64,000 nucleotides of DNA from G963677085 sp963677085. GTDB taxonomy: Bacteria > Planctomycetota > Planctomycetia > Pirellulales > Thermoguttaceae. The translations under genes were made by a program, and so were the position numbers. The notes under the pieces were generated by a model. It was not told the origin of the DNA. It was given only the letters and a program-made list of their open reading frames with translations, and searched no databases. Where the stretch lies: assembly GCA_963677085.2 (NCBI GenBank), contig CAXXFH010000004.1, forward strand, positions 2,170,001 to 2,234,000, read 5' to 3'. Positions 16,166-25,146 of this stretch are shown in pieces (the stretch's first letter is position 1; the number at the start of each line of letters is the position of its first letter).

Positions 16166-16855
16166 GTGAAGAAGATCGTCGTATTGTTGGCCGCTTGGCT
16201 TAGCATCTCTGCTTTTGTTTGCGCCGAAGAGGCGATCCCACCGCAAAGCCATCCCGACTCGAGCTGCTGGCAAGACCTGTACACGGCCGACTTGTCCAAC
16301 GCCCAGTTTCCCGAGGGCGTGTGGTCGTTCGACAATGGGGAACTGACCGCCACGAAGGATCAGTGCATTTGGACGAAGAAGTCGTACGACAACTTCATCA
16401 TCGACCTGGAGTTCAAAACGGCCGACGGCACCAACAGCGGCGTGATCGTGTACTGCAGCGATATGAAGAACTGGATTCCCAACTCGGTGGAAGTGCAGAT
16501 CGCCGACGACTACGCCGAGAAATGGGCCAAGGCCGGTAAAACCTGGCAGTGTGCGGCCATCTTCGGCCACTTAGCGGCCAACAAGAGCGCCGTGAAAAAG
16601 CCGGGCGAGTGGAATCGCTATACGATCACCTGCAAAGGGCCCATGATCTATGTGATGCTCAACGGCGAACTGGTCACCGAAATGGACATGCGGAAGTGGA
16701 CCTCGGGCAAGAAGAACCCCGACGGCAGCGACATTCCGTCGTGGCTGAGCACACCGTTTGCCGAACTTCCCACCAAAGGCCACATCGGCCTGCAAGGCAA
16801 GCACGCCGGAGCGCCGATCTTCTTCCGCAACCTGAAGATCAAAGAGATCGACTGA
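16166..16855 (+). CDS. Exported DUF1080 (3-keto-disaccharide hydrolase-like) protein
   Basis: 229 residues from GTG 16166 with GCAGGAG seven bases upstream; the longer open frame to 16031 runs through non-coding sequence. The signal peptide VKKIVVLLAAWLSISAFVCA is followed by a concanavalin-like DUF1080 domain: LYTADLSNAQFPEGVWSFDN, GELTATKDQCIWTKKSYDNF, GTNSGVIVYCSD and GHIGLQGKH near the end. Some members hydrolyse 3-keto-glycosides; many are only assumed to bind sugar. Planctomycetes carry many such exported proteins for polysaccharide use. No sugar oxidoreductase gene is adjacent. Confidence 0.9.
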   Translation: MKKIVVLLAAWLSISAFVCAEEAIPPQSHPDSSCWQDLYTADLSNAQFPEGVWSFDNGELTATKDQCIWTKKSYDNFIIDLEFKTADGTNSGVIVYCSDMKNWIPNSVEVQIADDYAEKWAKAGKTWQCAAIFGHLAANKSAVKKPGEWNRYTITCKGPMIYVMLNGELVTEMDMRKWTSGKKNPDGSDIPSWLSTPFAELPTKGHIGLQGKHAGAPIFFRNLKIKEID

Positions 16856-17050
16856 CACCGGTCGCCGAGCCCCCCAGACACTCTCCTACCCGATCGGTCG
16901 GCGGTCTGCCGAGCGGTGTAATCGCAGGTTGGGAGATGCCTAGGGTTGCGCGCGAGAATGGCACTAGCTTAAGAAAGGCGACCACAAGCAGTGGTGGCTG
17001 GGTCCGACTCCTACCGCAATTGCTTGTAGGAAGACACCCGGTTTCGCACT

Positions 17051-17153
17051 TATTGGCGCTTGCATGGCTAATGAGCCGAAGGCGACCAACGGGAGCCTGG
17101 ATTTTCAGGTATTCGGTTTCCTGAAGCGATCATTTTCAATGCAAACATCAATA
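17051..17153 (-). repeat. Family B palindromic element (copy B3, inverted)
   Basis: Begins TATTGGCGCTTGCATGGC, contains GGCGACCAACGGGAGCCTGG, and ends ATGCAAACATCAATA. Same length as B2 but reversed. Confidence 0.85.
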
Positions 17154-17626
17154 AGAGGCTTAAGCTAGTGCCGTTCGTTGCGCGCGCTGGTCCTTATCGA
17201 TAAAGACCATCGGCTTCGTGCTAATTGCGTCGATGCGACTGTCCCCAAAACGCCGACAAGTGGCAGGGTATGTTTACACCTAGAGGTTTTTCGCAGCTCT
17301 CTATTGCCGAGAACGTTACTGCCTGCCCGTGTGGTTAAAAAACATTCTTTGCGAAAGACTTGCGCCGATTTTTCGCACCGGTAAAAATCTGTTGTATGTT
17401 TCTATAGAGACGACGGAACCTAGGGGTTTTATCCTATTTATCAACAGGTTAAAACGCCCTAATACCTCGCTGCGTAACGAGACGAAGTACCAAAGCAACG
17501 ATTGCCGTCTGGGGCTTTCCTGCTCTCACACTGACAAGGTAATCTGCTTGGCGGCCCGCTTCGCACTCGCCTACCTTGACGTAACCGCAAGGTGCCGTGG
17601 TCTCTGGGGCAATTTGGGGCAGAATC

Positions 17627-17729
17627 TATTGGTACTTGCAGATGCATTGAACGGTCGGATGAGGCCAACCGCCTTGAAACCAGGCTCACGATGGCCGCCC
17701 TCCGTTCATCCAGTATGCAAGGCTCAATG
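17627..17729 (+). repeat. Family B palindromic element (variant B4)
   Basis: Starts TATTGGTACTTGCAGATGCA, contains GAACGGTCGGATGAGGCC and CCAGGCTCACGATGGCCGCC, and ends TATGCAAGGCTCAATG. It belongs to a subgroup with the copies at 22310 and 9817. Confidence 0.75.
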
Positions 17730-17965
17730 ACGGCGTCGGAGCAAATCGCACCTGCGCTGGGGCAGGCTCAGAGTGCGCAGGACCCCCTCACGCGACTGGG
17801 GCAGAGACGTTTCGCGTGAGGTGGTTCCGCGCCATCTTTGGCCGATGCCCACTTCTGCCACTCTAGCCTCCTTGGTTTGTCTCTCCACGGTGGAGAGCAA
17901 ATACGATGGCTGCGTATGACGCAGGAGTCGTTTCCCAGTTTCATTTCTAGGAAAGGGGCAGAATC

Positions 17966-20104
17966 GTGTTACGGAATCTCCCGCTTACTGTTAAGTTGGC
18001 CGCCGGCTTCGTTTGTCTCGTGTTCATTGCAGGTACGCTTGGATTCACGGGCTTTCGCAGCTTGAGAACGGTTGGTGAAAAAGTCGAGATCGCCGCCGAC
18101 GCCAACCGGATGATCAAAGACTCGCTCCAAGGGCGAGTCGCCGAAAAGAACTTCATGCTTCGCAAGGACGAGAAGTACCTCAAGGATGCTCGCGAAATCG
18201 TCGCCAACGCTCAGGAAGAAGGCGAAGTCCTCAAAAAAAGGTTTACCCGGCCGAAGGAACGCCACGAGGTCGATGCCGTGGTCGGTGAATTTCAGAATTG
18301 GCTCGCCGCGTTGACAACCTACGTCGATCTGGAAAAGAAAAAAGACGCTGCAAACACGCAGATGGTCGATGCCGCCCGCGAAACACTTAAGCAATGCGCG
18401 GCCATGCGGGCAGACCAGAAAGCCAAGCTCACGGCCGATCAGCAAGCGACCGAAGAACAGCGGAGCGACAAGCTCTGGAAAGCCGATGCAGCCAACCAGA
18501 TTGTCAAACTCTCTTGCCGCTGTCGTCAGCAAGAAAAGAACTATGCCCTCCGGGGTGAAGACAAATACGTTCAGCAGGTGCACGAATTTGTCGAGGAAAT
18601 CGTGCAAGTTGCCCAGGAGATGAAAGATCGTTTCACACAAGAGGCCAACAAGCAGCAGGCCGATACGATTCTCACGGCCGCACAAACGTACCTAACGGGG
18701 TTCGACCAGTTCGTGGCCCGAAGTCAGAGCCTTCGTTCGGATGACGACCAGATGGTGCAAGCTGCCCGGCAACTGCTTGCCGTGGCGAACGAGTTGCGGA
18801 ACGAACAGAAGACGCAACTTAACCAGCTCCTGGAAAACGGCGCCTCGGCTCAGGTAATTCGCGACAAGCTTCGCAAGGCCGACGACGCGAACCGCCTCAT
18901 CAAATGGGCCCTGGAAGCCCGGCGACAGGAAAAGAATTTCATCATCCGTCGCGATCAACAATATCTAAAGCAAGTTCGCGATTTTACCACGCAGATCATC
19001 GAGTTGGCCGATGACATGAAGTCGCGGTTCCAGCAGGCGGGCAACGATGCCCGAGCCGACGAAGTCATTGCCCAGGCACGCAAGTACCAAGAATCGTTAG
19101 GTGCCTTATCCGGGCAGCGAGGCGATATCAATAAGCTGATTGCCAGTGCCGAAGAATACCGCGACGCTGTCGAACAGTTTGCCGAGGGCGATCAGCAGCG
19201 AACGCTCTCCGACGAAGCCATCAACGAATTGGCTGCCGGCGTACGACAAATGCTCGACGACCTTTCTCAGGTTATCGGGCAGGTGACCGAAAGCGCCGTG
19301 CAGTTCAACGAAGGTTCTCGGGTGATTGCCGAAAGCTCTCAAACCCTGGCACAAGGTGCTCAGAACCAGAGCGCCGGGGTCGAGGAGATGAATGCCTCGA
19401 TCGAGGAACTCACGCGCAGCATTCAGGCGGTTAAAGACAATGCCGCCGAGGCCGATGCTGTGGCCAAACGGACCAACGATCTGGCCGGCCAGGGCGGCAT
19501 GGCTGTGAAAAAATCGGTCGACGCGATGGAACTCATTCGCAACAGTTCCGTGCAAATCGGCGAGATCATCCAAGTGATTTCCGAAATCGCCAGCCAGACG
19601 AACTTGCTGGCTCTCAACGCGGCCATCGAAGCCGCCCGGGCCGGCGAACACGGCATGGGCTTCGCCGTGGTGGCCGACGAGGTTCGCAAGCTGGCCGAAC
19701 GTTCGAATCAGGCGGCCGGCGAGATTTCCTCGTTGATTAAGGAATCGGCCCAACGTGTCAAGGAAGGCGCCCAACTCAGCGAGGAGACGGGCAAGTCACT
19801 CGAGGAGATCATCCAAGGCGTGGAAGCCACGGCCTCGAAGATTGCCGAAATCGCGACGGCCACCGTGCAACAGGCGGCCAACGCCAGCGAAGTTACCAAG
19901 GCCATCCAAGGGATTGCCGAGGTTACCGAAGTGTCGGCTGCCGGAAGTGAAGAGATGGCTTCCAGCAGCCAGGAACTTGGTGCCCAAGCCAGCGTGCTAC
20001 GCCAATTAGTCGGACGATTCCAGGTCAAGACCGACGGCGCACACGCCAAGCACGACAAAACGAGCGAGAAGAGCACCGCACGACAAACAGTCGAGGTCTC
20101 GTAA
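17966..20104 (+). CDS. Methyl-accepting chemotaxis-type receptor with three helical-bundle repeats
   Basis: 712 residues from GTG 17966. One membrane segment is seen at about 9-27. Three related helical units follow near 45-125, 175-250 and 305-385, each starting with ADANR or a variant and carrying EKNFMLRKDEKYL, EKNYALRGEDKYV or EKNFIIRRDQQYL; these resemble HBM-type sensor helices. The signalling domain (about 430-690) is complete, with the tip SQTNLLALNAAIEAARAGE and VVADEVRKLAERS. No second membrane segment and no HAMP domain are visible, so sensor and signalling parts seem to be on the same side of the membrane. No che genes are adjacent. A strong terminator follows. Confidence 0.9.
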   Translation: MLRNLPLTVKLAAGFVCLVFIAGTLGFTGFRSLRTVGEKVEIAADANRMIKDSLQGRVAEKNFMLRKDEKYLKDAREIVANAQEEGEVLKKRFTRPKERHEVDAVVGEFQNWLAALTTYVDLEKKKDAANTQMVDAARETLKQCAAMRADQKAKLTADQQATEEQRSDKLWKADAANQIVKLSCRCRQQEKNYALRGEDKYVQQVHEFVEEIVQVAQEMKDRFTQEANKQQADTILTAAQTYLTGFDQFVARSQSLRSDDDQMVQAARQLLAVANELRNEQKTQLNQLLENGASAQVIRDKLRKADDANRLIKWALEARRQEKNFIIRRDQQYLKQVRDFTTQIIELADDMKSRFQQAGNDARADEVIAQARKYQESLGALSGQRGDINKLIASAEEYRDAVEQFAEGDQQRTLSDEAINELAAGVRQMLDDLSQVIGQVTESAVQFNEGSRVIAESSQTLAQGAQNQSAGVEEMNASIEELTRSIQAVKDNAAEADAVAKRTNDLAGQGGMAVKKSVDAMELIRNSSVQIGEIIQVISEIASQTNLLALNAAIEAARAGEHGMGFAVVADEVRKLAERSNQAAGEISSLIKESAQRVKEGAQLSEETGKSLEEIIQGVEATASKIAEIATATVQQAANASEVTKAIQGIAEVTEVSAAGSEEMASSSQELGAQASVLRQLVGRFQVKTDGAHAKHDKTSEKSTARQTVEVS

Positions 20105-20159
20105 TCACCGCGCACTTCGCTCGTGGCTCGTCGGTAGCACCTGCCCGGCGAGTCTTTTC

Positions 20160-20191
20160 AGGGCGGCCCGGCAAAAAAACCGGGCCGCCCT
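20160..20191. terminator. Strong hairpin terminator after the chemoreceptor gene
   Basis: Perfect 12-bp stem AGGGCGGCCCGG / CCGGGCCGCCCT with an A-rich 8-base loop, followed by TGTGCGTTTTAG. It sits in the convergent gap between the receptor gene and panD and could serve both directions. Confidence 0.75.
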
Positions 20192-20272
20192 GTGCGTTTT
20201 AGGGTGGCTTGACCAACGCGCGGTCATGCGCGACTTGGCGTTGCACGAGTGACAGTCACGCGATGGCGTCGG

Positions 20273-20623
20273 CTATTTACACGGACAGTTCTTCTCGTCG
20301 ACGAGGACGACTTTAGGTTTCAGCTCGCGCGCTTCTTCTGTCGAGACGGCACAGTAGGTGAGCACAATCACCTTGTCGCCGGGTACGGCCAGTCGGGCAG
20401 CCGCACCGTTGAGCATCATGGTGCCCGATCCGGCGGGAGCCTCGATGGCGTAAGTGATCATCCGCTGAGCGTTACTGAGGTTCAGCACATGGACCTGCTC
20501 GCCCGGCAGTATGTCGGCTGCCGCGAGCAAGTCGCAATCGATCGCGATGCTGCCCTCGTAGTCCAAATCCGTACCCGTCAACGTGGCGCGGTGAATCTTG
20601 GACCGTAACATAAACCGTTGCAC
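20273..20623 (-). CDS. panD: Aspartate 1-decarboxylase
   Basis: 116 residues from GTG 20623 (GGGGGA five bases upstream); ATG at 20611 gives the canonical start MLRSKIHRATLTGTDLDYEG. The Gly-Ser pair in DYEGSIAID is the self-cleavage site that makes the pyruvoyl cofactor. NGAAARL and GDKVIVLTYC are conserved. It converts L-aspartate to beta-alanine for pantothenate and CoA synthesis in the cytoplasm. Other pan genes are not adjacent, as is common outside enterobacteria. It ends with an unusual Cys-rich tail, EKNCPCK. Confidence 0.95.
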   Translation of the reverse strand: MQRFMLRSKIHRATLTGTDLDYEGSIAIDCDLLAAADILPGEQVHVLNLSNAQRMITYAIEAPAGSGTMMLNGAAARLAVPGDKVIVLTYCAVSTEEARELKPKVVLVDEKNCPCK

Positions 20624-20793
20624 GAAAAGTCCCCCATGTTTGAACCGGTGGCTCCGATTGCGCATCCAGCAGGGAAGCCCTTGCTTGCCGGACCCTGCGG
20701 TACGGCCGATTGCGCGACGGCGCCACGGAATCTGTGTCGCCCGGAATGGCAGGAATAGGCTTCCTAAGCCACCCCAAACATACCACTATGACG

Positions 20794-21192
20794 CTAACGG
20801 GTACTTTTTTCAACGGTACTTTCCCCAACATCGCCCAGTCGCTGCTGGAGCTGTTGGATCAGATCCATGGCCACGTTGAGTTGTTGACGCAGCTCGGCGA
20901 CCTCCGACGGGGGGGCTGTTGGTTCTTTCGCGGGCGACTGCGTCATCGGGGGGTATTCTGCTGCTGCCGATTGGTTTGCGGGCAACCCTCGCATGTGAAA
21001 CATGTTACGGCGACCACGTCCCCTGCCACGTCCCATGCCCTGGCCACCGCCACGACCGCTACCACGACCGCCGCCGAAAGCGAAACCGGGGACATTGGCA
21101 AACCCTGGAACGTTAGAACCCGCACAAAAACCCGCGCCGCGACCCGTTTGGGGGCCGGCGCCCATCGGACCAGTTCGATCTCCACCTGGCAT
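20794..21192 (-). CDS. DUF5320 glycine-rich protein
   Basis: 132 residues from ATG 21192 with GAGAGGA about nine bases upstream. The N-terminus MPGGDRTGPMGAGPQTGRGA is the DUF5320 signature. A Gly/Arg-rich middle follows (GRGRGRGRRN), and a C-terminal coiled-coil helix, EVAELRQQLNVAMDLIQQLQ. Such proteins are common in anaerobic bacteria and archaea, often beside NifX/NifB-like or MRP/NBP35 ATPase genes; here no such gene is adjacent. The role is unknown, perhaps in metal or iron-sulfur handling. The presence of an [FeFe]-hydrogenase in this window fits an anaerobic lifestyle. Confidence 0.85.
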   Translation of the reverse strand: MPGGDRTGPMGAGPQTGRGAGFCAGSNVPGFANVPGFAFGGGRGSGRGGGQGMGRGRGRGRRNMFHMRGLPANQSAAAEYPPMTQSPAKEPTAPPSEVAELRQQLNVAMDLIQQLQQRLGDVGESTVEKSTR

Positions 21193-21617
21193 GATACTCT
21201 TTCCTCTCAAATTAGATTCTCAATTGTCTCTAGGGCCGACTATTGGTATCTGCAATCGCCGTGCCATTTCGAGTGTCGCCGAGGACAGTAGTCTTAAGTT
21301 GTTTAAGTAAAAGCATGTTACGCCTTTCGGTTGGCAAGCGAGTGCCGGGGCTACGGAGCTCGCGATTGCATTTGATTGCACGCAATGATTGCATTAATGC
21401 ATCGCGTGCGTGCAGGCATGAAACGATGCGACTCTCATTCCGCTTACTTGGCGATATGCCCGTTGGCATCGCCTTGCCGGGCTGGCTGGGTGATTTACAA
21501 TGCGGACGCCCCTGCACTCGCGCCAGGCGCAGCGCCCAACTCTGTAGCGGCCATCGTTTCGGTCGGCGTCCTGCCCTGTTGTTGTCACTTCATATCCGTT
21601 TGCCATGAGGATTCCCG
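21193..21617. promoter_or_regulatory. Divergent regulatory region with clustered ATTGCA motifs
   Basis: Between the DUF5320 gene (left) and a hydrolase gene (right). At 21361-21415 ATTGCA or its complement recurs at about ten-base spacing (GATTGCATTTGATTGCA, then GATTGCATTAATGCAT), next to GCGTGCGTGC. A protein-binding array is possible. A fragment at 21241 resembles the left end of a family B element (TATTGGTATCTGCA). Confidence 0.35.
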
Positions 21618-22214
21618 ATGAAGGCCAGCGAAACTGCCATCGTGTTCATCGAATTTCAGAACGATTTCTGCAAGCCGGGCGGCAAGCTTTTCGATGCCGT
21701 TAAGGACGAGCTTGCTCGACAGGACACTATTGCTAATGCGACAGAGCTTGCACAGCACGCCCGGGCAAAAGGTTGCACGGTGATCCACTGTCCGTTCGTC
21801 TACGACAAAGATTGGGCCCAGCAGCACGCGGTTTGCGGGATCATTGCCGGTGCGGCTGAAGCCGGGGCGTTTCAGCCAGGCGAGTGGGGCGCCGAGTTTA
21901 CCGAAGAACTTCAGCCGCAGCCGGGCGAAACCGTGCTTTCGGGCAAACACGCGTTGAGCGGCTTCAGCAACACGGAGCTGGACGAGGTGCTCCGCGACAA
22001 GGGAATCAAGAACGTTGTGGTGGCCGGCTTCCTGAGTAACGTATGCGTGGAAGCCACCGCCCGCAGCGCCTACGACCGAGGTTTTACGGTTCGCGTTGCC
22101 CGGGACGCCACGGCCGCCATGTCGCAGGCGAATCAGGAGTATGTCGAGCGCGAAATCTACCCGCTCTTGGGCGGCTCGCAGACGGTTCGCGAGTTCATCG
22201 ATTCGCTCGAATGA
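21618..22214 (+). CDS. Isochorismatase-like cysteine hydrolase
   Basis: 198 residues. The catalytic Asp lies in FIEFQNDFCKPGG, Lys in LSGKHALSGF, and nucleophile Cys in FLSNVCVEATARSAYDRG. The family includes nicotinamidases, isochorismatases and ureidoacrylate hydrolases; the substrate cannot be assigned. Cytoplasmic, with no signal. It is a single gene with a modest ribosome-binding site (GAGGATTCCCG). Downstream are a family B and a family C element before the convergent EF-hand gene. Confidence 0.92.
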   Translation: MKASETAIVFIEFQNDFCKPGGKLFDAVKDELARQDTIANATELAQHARAKGCTVIHCPFVYDKDWAQQHAVCGIIAGAAEAGAFQPGEWGAEFTEELQPQPGETVLSGKHALSGFSNTELDEVLRDKGIKNVVVAGFLSNVCVEATARSAYDRGFTVRVARDATAAMSQANQEYVEREIYPLLGGSQTVREFIDSLE

Positions 22215-22309
22215 TGTGCCCCGGTTGGCGAAAGGCAATATCAAAACCCGGCTTTGGGTTTGTGCGTCCGCTGAACGAACGACCTTGGCTCCGGTTTTGA
22301 AATGGCTTT

Positions 22310-22412
22310 TATTGGTGTTTGCATATTTACTGAACGATCGGGCAAGGCCAAGCGCCTTAGAATCGGGCTCCCGACGGTCGCCTTCTGTTCGTTCAAAATG
22401 CAAGGCTCAATA
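22310..22412 (+). repeat. Family B palindromic element (copy B5)
   Basis: Starts TATTGGTGTTTGCAT, carries CGGGCTCCCGACGGTCGCC, and ends ATGCAAGGCTCAATA. 103 bp, between convergent genes. Confidence 0.8.
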
Positions 22413-22435
22413 ATGCTTTTTGAAATTCAAGAAAA

Positions 22436-22516
22436 CGGGGGGCCATGCCCACGGTAACGTGGGCAGGCCCGAAGTGCAGTACGTATTCATGCCCACGTTG
22501 CCGTGGGTATGGCACC
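22436..22516. repeat. Family C-type double hairpin
   Basis: Hairpins TGCCCACGGTAACGTGGGCA and TGCCCACGTTGCCGTGGGTA are nearly reverse complements of each other, enclosed by GGCCAT / ATGGCACC. The element lies downstream of a cysteine hydrolase gene. Confidence 0.7.
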
Positions 22517-22681
22517 TACAACCCCTAGTTCAAGGATTGACAAAACACTAGAAGCCGCTTCAAAACTACCGATAGGGACATTCGTTCGGCGGGTTTATAA
22601 AGCCGAAACTGGGTTTTGAAACCGCCTCTAGTTACTTCTCACGATCCGCCGTCCTGGCTGGAAGAAGTCTTGGCATTGGGC

Positions 22682-23053
22682 CTACTCGGCCTTCTTGGTT
22701 TCACATGGTTTCTTGGCGCTTTTTTCCTTAGCGTCCTTCTTCTTTTTGTCGCCCTTCTTTTTCTCCGGTTTGGCTTTGAACTCTTCGAGGGTCAGCAGGC
22801 CGTCGCCGTCTTTGTCCTTGGCCTTGAATCGCTTTTCGATCCGCTCCAACTTCTTCTCGTCGGTACACTTGCCCTTGAGTTCTTCGAGCGACAACTTGCC
22901 GTCGTTGTCTTTGTCCTTGGCCTTGAAGATTTCCTCGACGCTCTTCTTGGGCTTTTTCGGAGCGTCCTTCTTCTTGCCGGCATCGTCTGCCCGGGCCGCA
23001 CTCAGGCCGATCAGTAACACCAACGCCAAACTCAGTAATACGCGCAACATCAC
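22682..23053 (-). CDS. Exported EF-hand calcium-binding protein
   Basis: 123 residues. The signal peptide MMLRVLLSLALVLLIGLSAARA leads into a Lys-rich segment and two canonical EF-hand loops, DKDNDGKLSLEE and DKDGDGLLTLEE, about 30 residues apart. The C-terminal 35 residues are almost all Lys, Glu and Ala. GGAGGTGAG precedes the ATG closely. Planctomycetes secrete many EF-hand proteins of this size; the function is unknown, possibly calcium-dependent structure at the cell surface. Codon use in the Lys-rich tail makes the antisense strand look open, which is misleading. Confidence 0.88.
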   Translation of the reverse strand: MMLRVLLSLALVLLIGLSAARADDAGKKKDAPKKPKKSVEEIFKAKDKDNDGKLSLEELKGKCTDEKKLERIEKRFKAKDKDGDGLLTLEEFKAKPEKKKGDKKKKDAKEKSAKKPCETKKAE

Positions 23054-23636
23054 TCACCTCCTAAGGTCTCGAACAGGTTGGAAAAAACACGAAATCGAAC
23101 GTTTCCAAGGATGCGCAAACCTTCCGGGAAGGATGTCTTACGGCAGACCGCGACCGCCAAGCCGGGATTGCCACCCCCTCGGGCGGGAGTCTCTCCCGGT
23201 GGTAGCGTGGATTGCCGCCGAAAGACGGGCTTTGCGGGATGTATTGCGGGCTGCATGGCCGATCAACGCGAGGCGACCAACGCGACCCTGGGTTTCCAGG
23301 CGTTCGGTTGCCCGAAGCGAGCATCGGTAATGCAGACATCGATTGCAGATTGAGGCCTTGTGTGTCATTGAACACCAAATGGTCGACGCGGTTTCGTGGG
23401 TTTCGCCCAATTTTCGATCACGGTAGAATCTTTCGGGGGGGCGGCAGGGCGATTGGCGAGAGACGGCCGATCGGTTGTCCATGAACGATCCGGGCGATGT
23501 CGGGTGCCGTGGGCAGATTGCCTGTCTCCTGATTCGGCAAAGACGGACAGGCTGTCCCTCGGGCATCGGTCGAATCAACGTAGTCAGACTGCCTGGCAGA
23601 AGACAATTATCTCCACACCTCCGCCGTGTGTTCTTT
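23054..23636. other. Divergent intergenic region with a family B element
   Basis: No supported gene between the EF-hand gene and the peptide transporter. The family B copy at 23242-23345 fills part of it. Open frames on both strands lack start signals. Confidence 0.5.
23242..23345 (-). repeat. Family B palindromic element (copy B6, inverted)
   Basis: Starts TATTGCGGGCTGCATGGCC, contains AGGCGACCAACGCGACCC, and ends ATGCAGACATCGATTG. Diverged termini, but the same length and internal order as B3. Confidence 0.75.
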
Positions 23637-24992
23637 ATGACCAAGCCGCATTATGCCACGGCCCCGATCCCTTCGGCCCACATGCCGCCGGGCGTGCCGT
23701 TTATCGTGGCCAACGAAGCGGCCGAGCGGTTTTCGTTCTACGGCATGAAGTGCATCCTCGTGATATTCATGACGCAGCACCTGTTGAATCGCTACGGCGA
23801 CCCGGCTCCCATGAGCGAGGAGGAGGCGAAAACCTATTTTCACCTGTTCTGCGCGGGGGTTTACTTTTTCCCGCTAGTGGGAGCCCTGCTGGCAGATTCC
23901 CTTTGGGGTAAATATTACACCATTATGCGGCTTTCAGTGCTCTACTGCCTGGGCCATCTGGCCTTGGCCGTCGATGAGACGCGCGTGGGGCTGTTGCTCG
24001 GGCTGCTGCTGATCACCCTGGGCTCGGGCGGGATCAAGTCGTGTGTTTCGGCCCATGTGGGCGACCAGTTCGGGGCCAGCAACCAGCATCTACTCGCGAA
24101 GGTGTTTGGCTGGTTCTACTTCGCGATCAATTTGGGCGCCTTCGCGTCAACCCTGCTCACGCCTGCGCTGTTGCATCACTATGGCCCCGGCGCGGCCTTC
24201 GGTGTGCCCGGAGTATTGATGGCCCTGGCCACGTTATTCTTCTGGCTGGGACGTTGGCGTTTCGTTCACATTCCACCCGGTGGACGGGAGTTTGTCCGCG
24301 AGTCGTTCAGCGCCGAAGGGCTTGGGGCGATGGCCAAGTTGTCGGTCGTCTATGTCTTTGTGGCCATGTTTTGGGCATTGTTCGACCAGACCGGCTCGGC
24401 CTGGGTGTTGCAAGCAAAGCACATGCAACGAGAAATCTGGGGTTACGAGATATTACCTTCGCAAATCCAGGCGGCCAATCCGCTGCTGATCATGCTATTG
24501 ATCCCGCTATTTTCCTACGCGATCTATCCAATGGCGGGGCGTTGGGTTCAGGTTACCCCGTTGCGTAAGATTGCCACAGGCATGTTCGTCACCGTCGCGG
24601 GATTCGCCATTTCCGCCTGGATCGAACATCGGATTGTCGCCGGTGGCCGCCCACACATCATTTGGCAAGTGGTGGCCTACACCGTGTTGACCTCGGCCGA
24701 GATCATGATATCGATCACTTGTCTGGAGTTTTCTTACACCCAGGCGCCGAGAAAGATGAAGTCATTGGTGATGGGGCTCTACTTCTGTTCTGTATCGTTG
24801 GGCAATGCCTTCACGGCTGGCGTGAACTGGCTGATCCAGAACCCCGACGGCACGAGCAAGCTGAGCGGTCCGGCCTACTACTGGTTCTTCACCGGCACGA
24901 TGCTGTTGTGCGCTGTGGCGTTTATCGTCGTGGCTGCCAACTTTCGCGAGCAGACGTATATCCAGGAAGAACAAGACCTGGCGCCGGCATGA
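23637..24992 (+). CDS. POT/PTR2-family peptide transporter
   Basis: 451 residues from ATG 23637; the open frame extends upstream to 23475 but the family start fits here. The ExxERF motif is EAAERFSFYG (E27, E30, R31), the proton-coupling signature of peptide transporters. GWFYFAINLGAFAS matches the PTR2 pattern, and about 12 hydrophobic segments are visible. It should import di- and tripeptides with protons across the inner membrane. GADSLWGKY-like loop residues follow segment 2. No ribosome-binding site is strong. Single gene, convergent with the AEC transporter gene. Confidence 0.92.
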   Translation: MTKPHYATAPIPSAHMPPGVPFIVANEAAERFSFYGMKCILVIFMTQHLLNRYGDPAPMSEEEAKTYFHLFCAGVYFFPLVGALLADSLWGKYYTIMRLSVLYCLGHLALAVDETRVGLLLGLLLITLGSGGIKSCVSAHVGDQFGASNQHLLAKVFGWFYFAINLGAFASTLLTPALLHHYGPGAAFGVPGVLMALATLFFWLGRWRFVHIPPGGREFVRESFSAEGLGAMAKLSVVYVFVAMFWALFDQTGSAWVLQAKHMQREIWGYEILPSQIQAANPLLIMLLIPLFSYAIYPMAGRWVQVTPLRKIATGMFVTVAGFAISAWIEHRIVAGGRPHIIWQVVAYTVLTSAEIMISITCLEFSYTQAPRKMKSLVMGLYFCSVSLGNAFTAGVNWLIQNPDGTSKLSGPAYYWFFTGTMLLCAVAFIVVAANFREQTYIQEEQDLAPA

Positions 24993-25146
24993 GAACGTGG
25001 TACCCTCTATCGAGAAGCGGGAGAGGATGGCGGCAAAGCCGCCGGGTGAGGTTGCAGCGGCGAGGATATTGTCTTCAGAAAGATCGTTGCTGCGCAATCC
25101 CCTCACCCCCGGCCCCTCTCCCCAAGGGGAGAGGGAAGACTCGCGA

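Larger units (their letters stand above)
16856..17965. other. 1.1-kb intergenic region with two family B elements
   Basis: No protein gene supported. It contains family B copies at 17051-17153 and 17627-17729 and an AT-rich stretch (17330-17480) that is unlike the surrounding DNA. A short hairpin CTCTCCAC / GTGGAGAG lies at 17881-17899, upstream of the chemoreceptor gene. Promoter elements for that gene should lie here but none is convincing. Confidence 0.5.

Noticed and set aside
22616..23017. Phe/Leu-rich plus-strand frame looking like a membrane protein
   Set aside because: It is the complement of the Lys-rich EF-hand gene.
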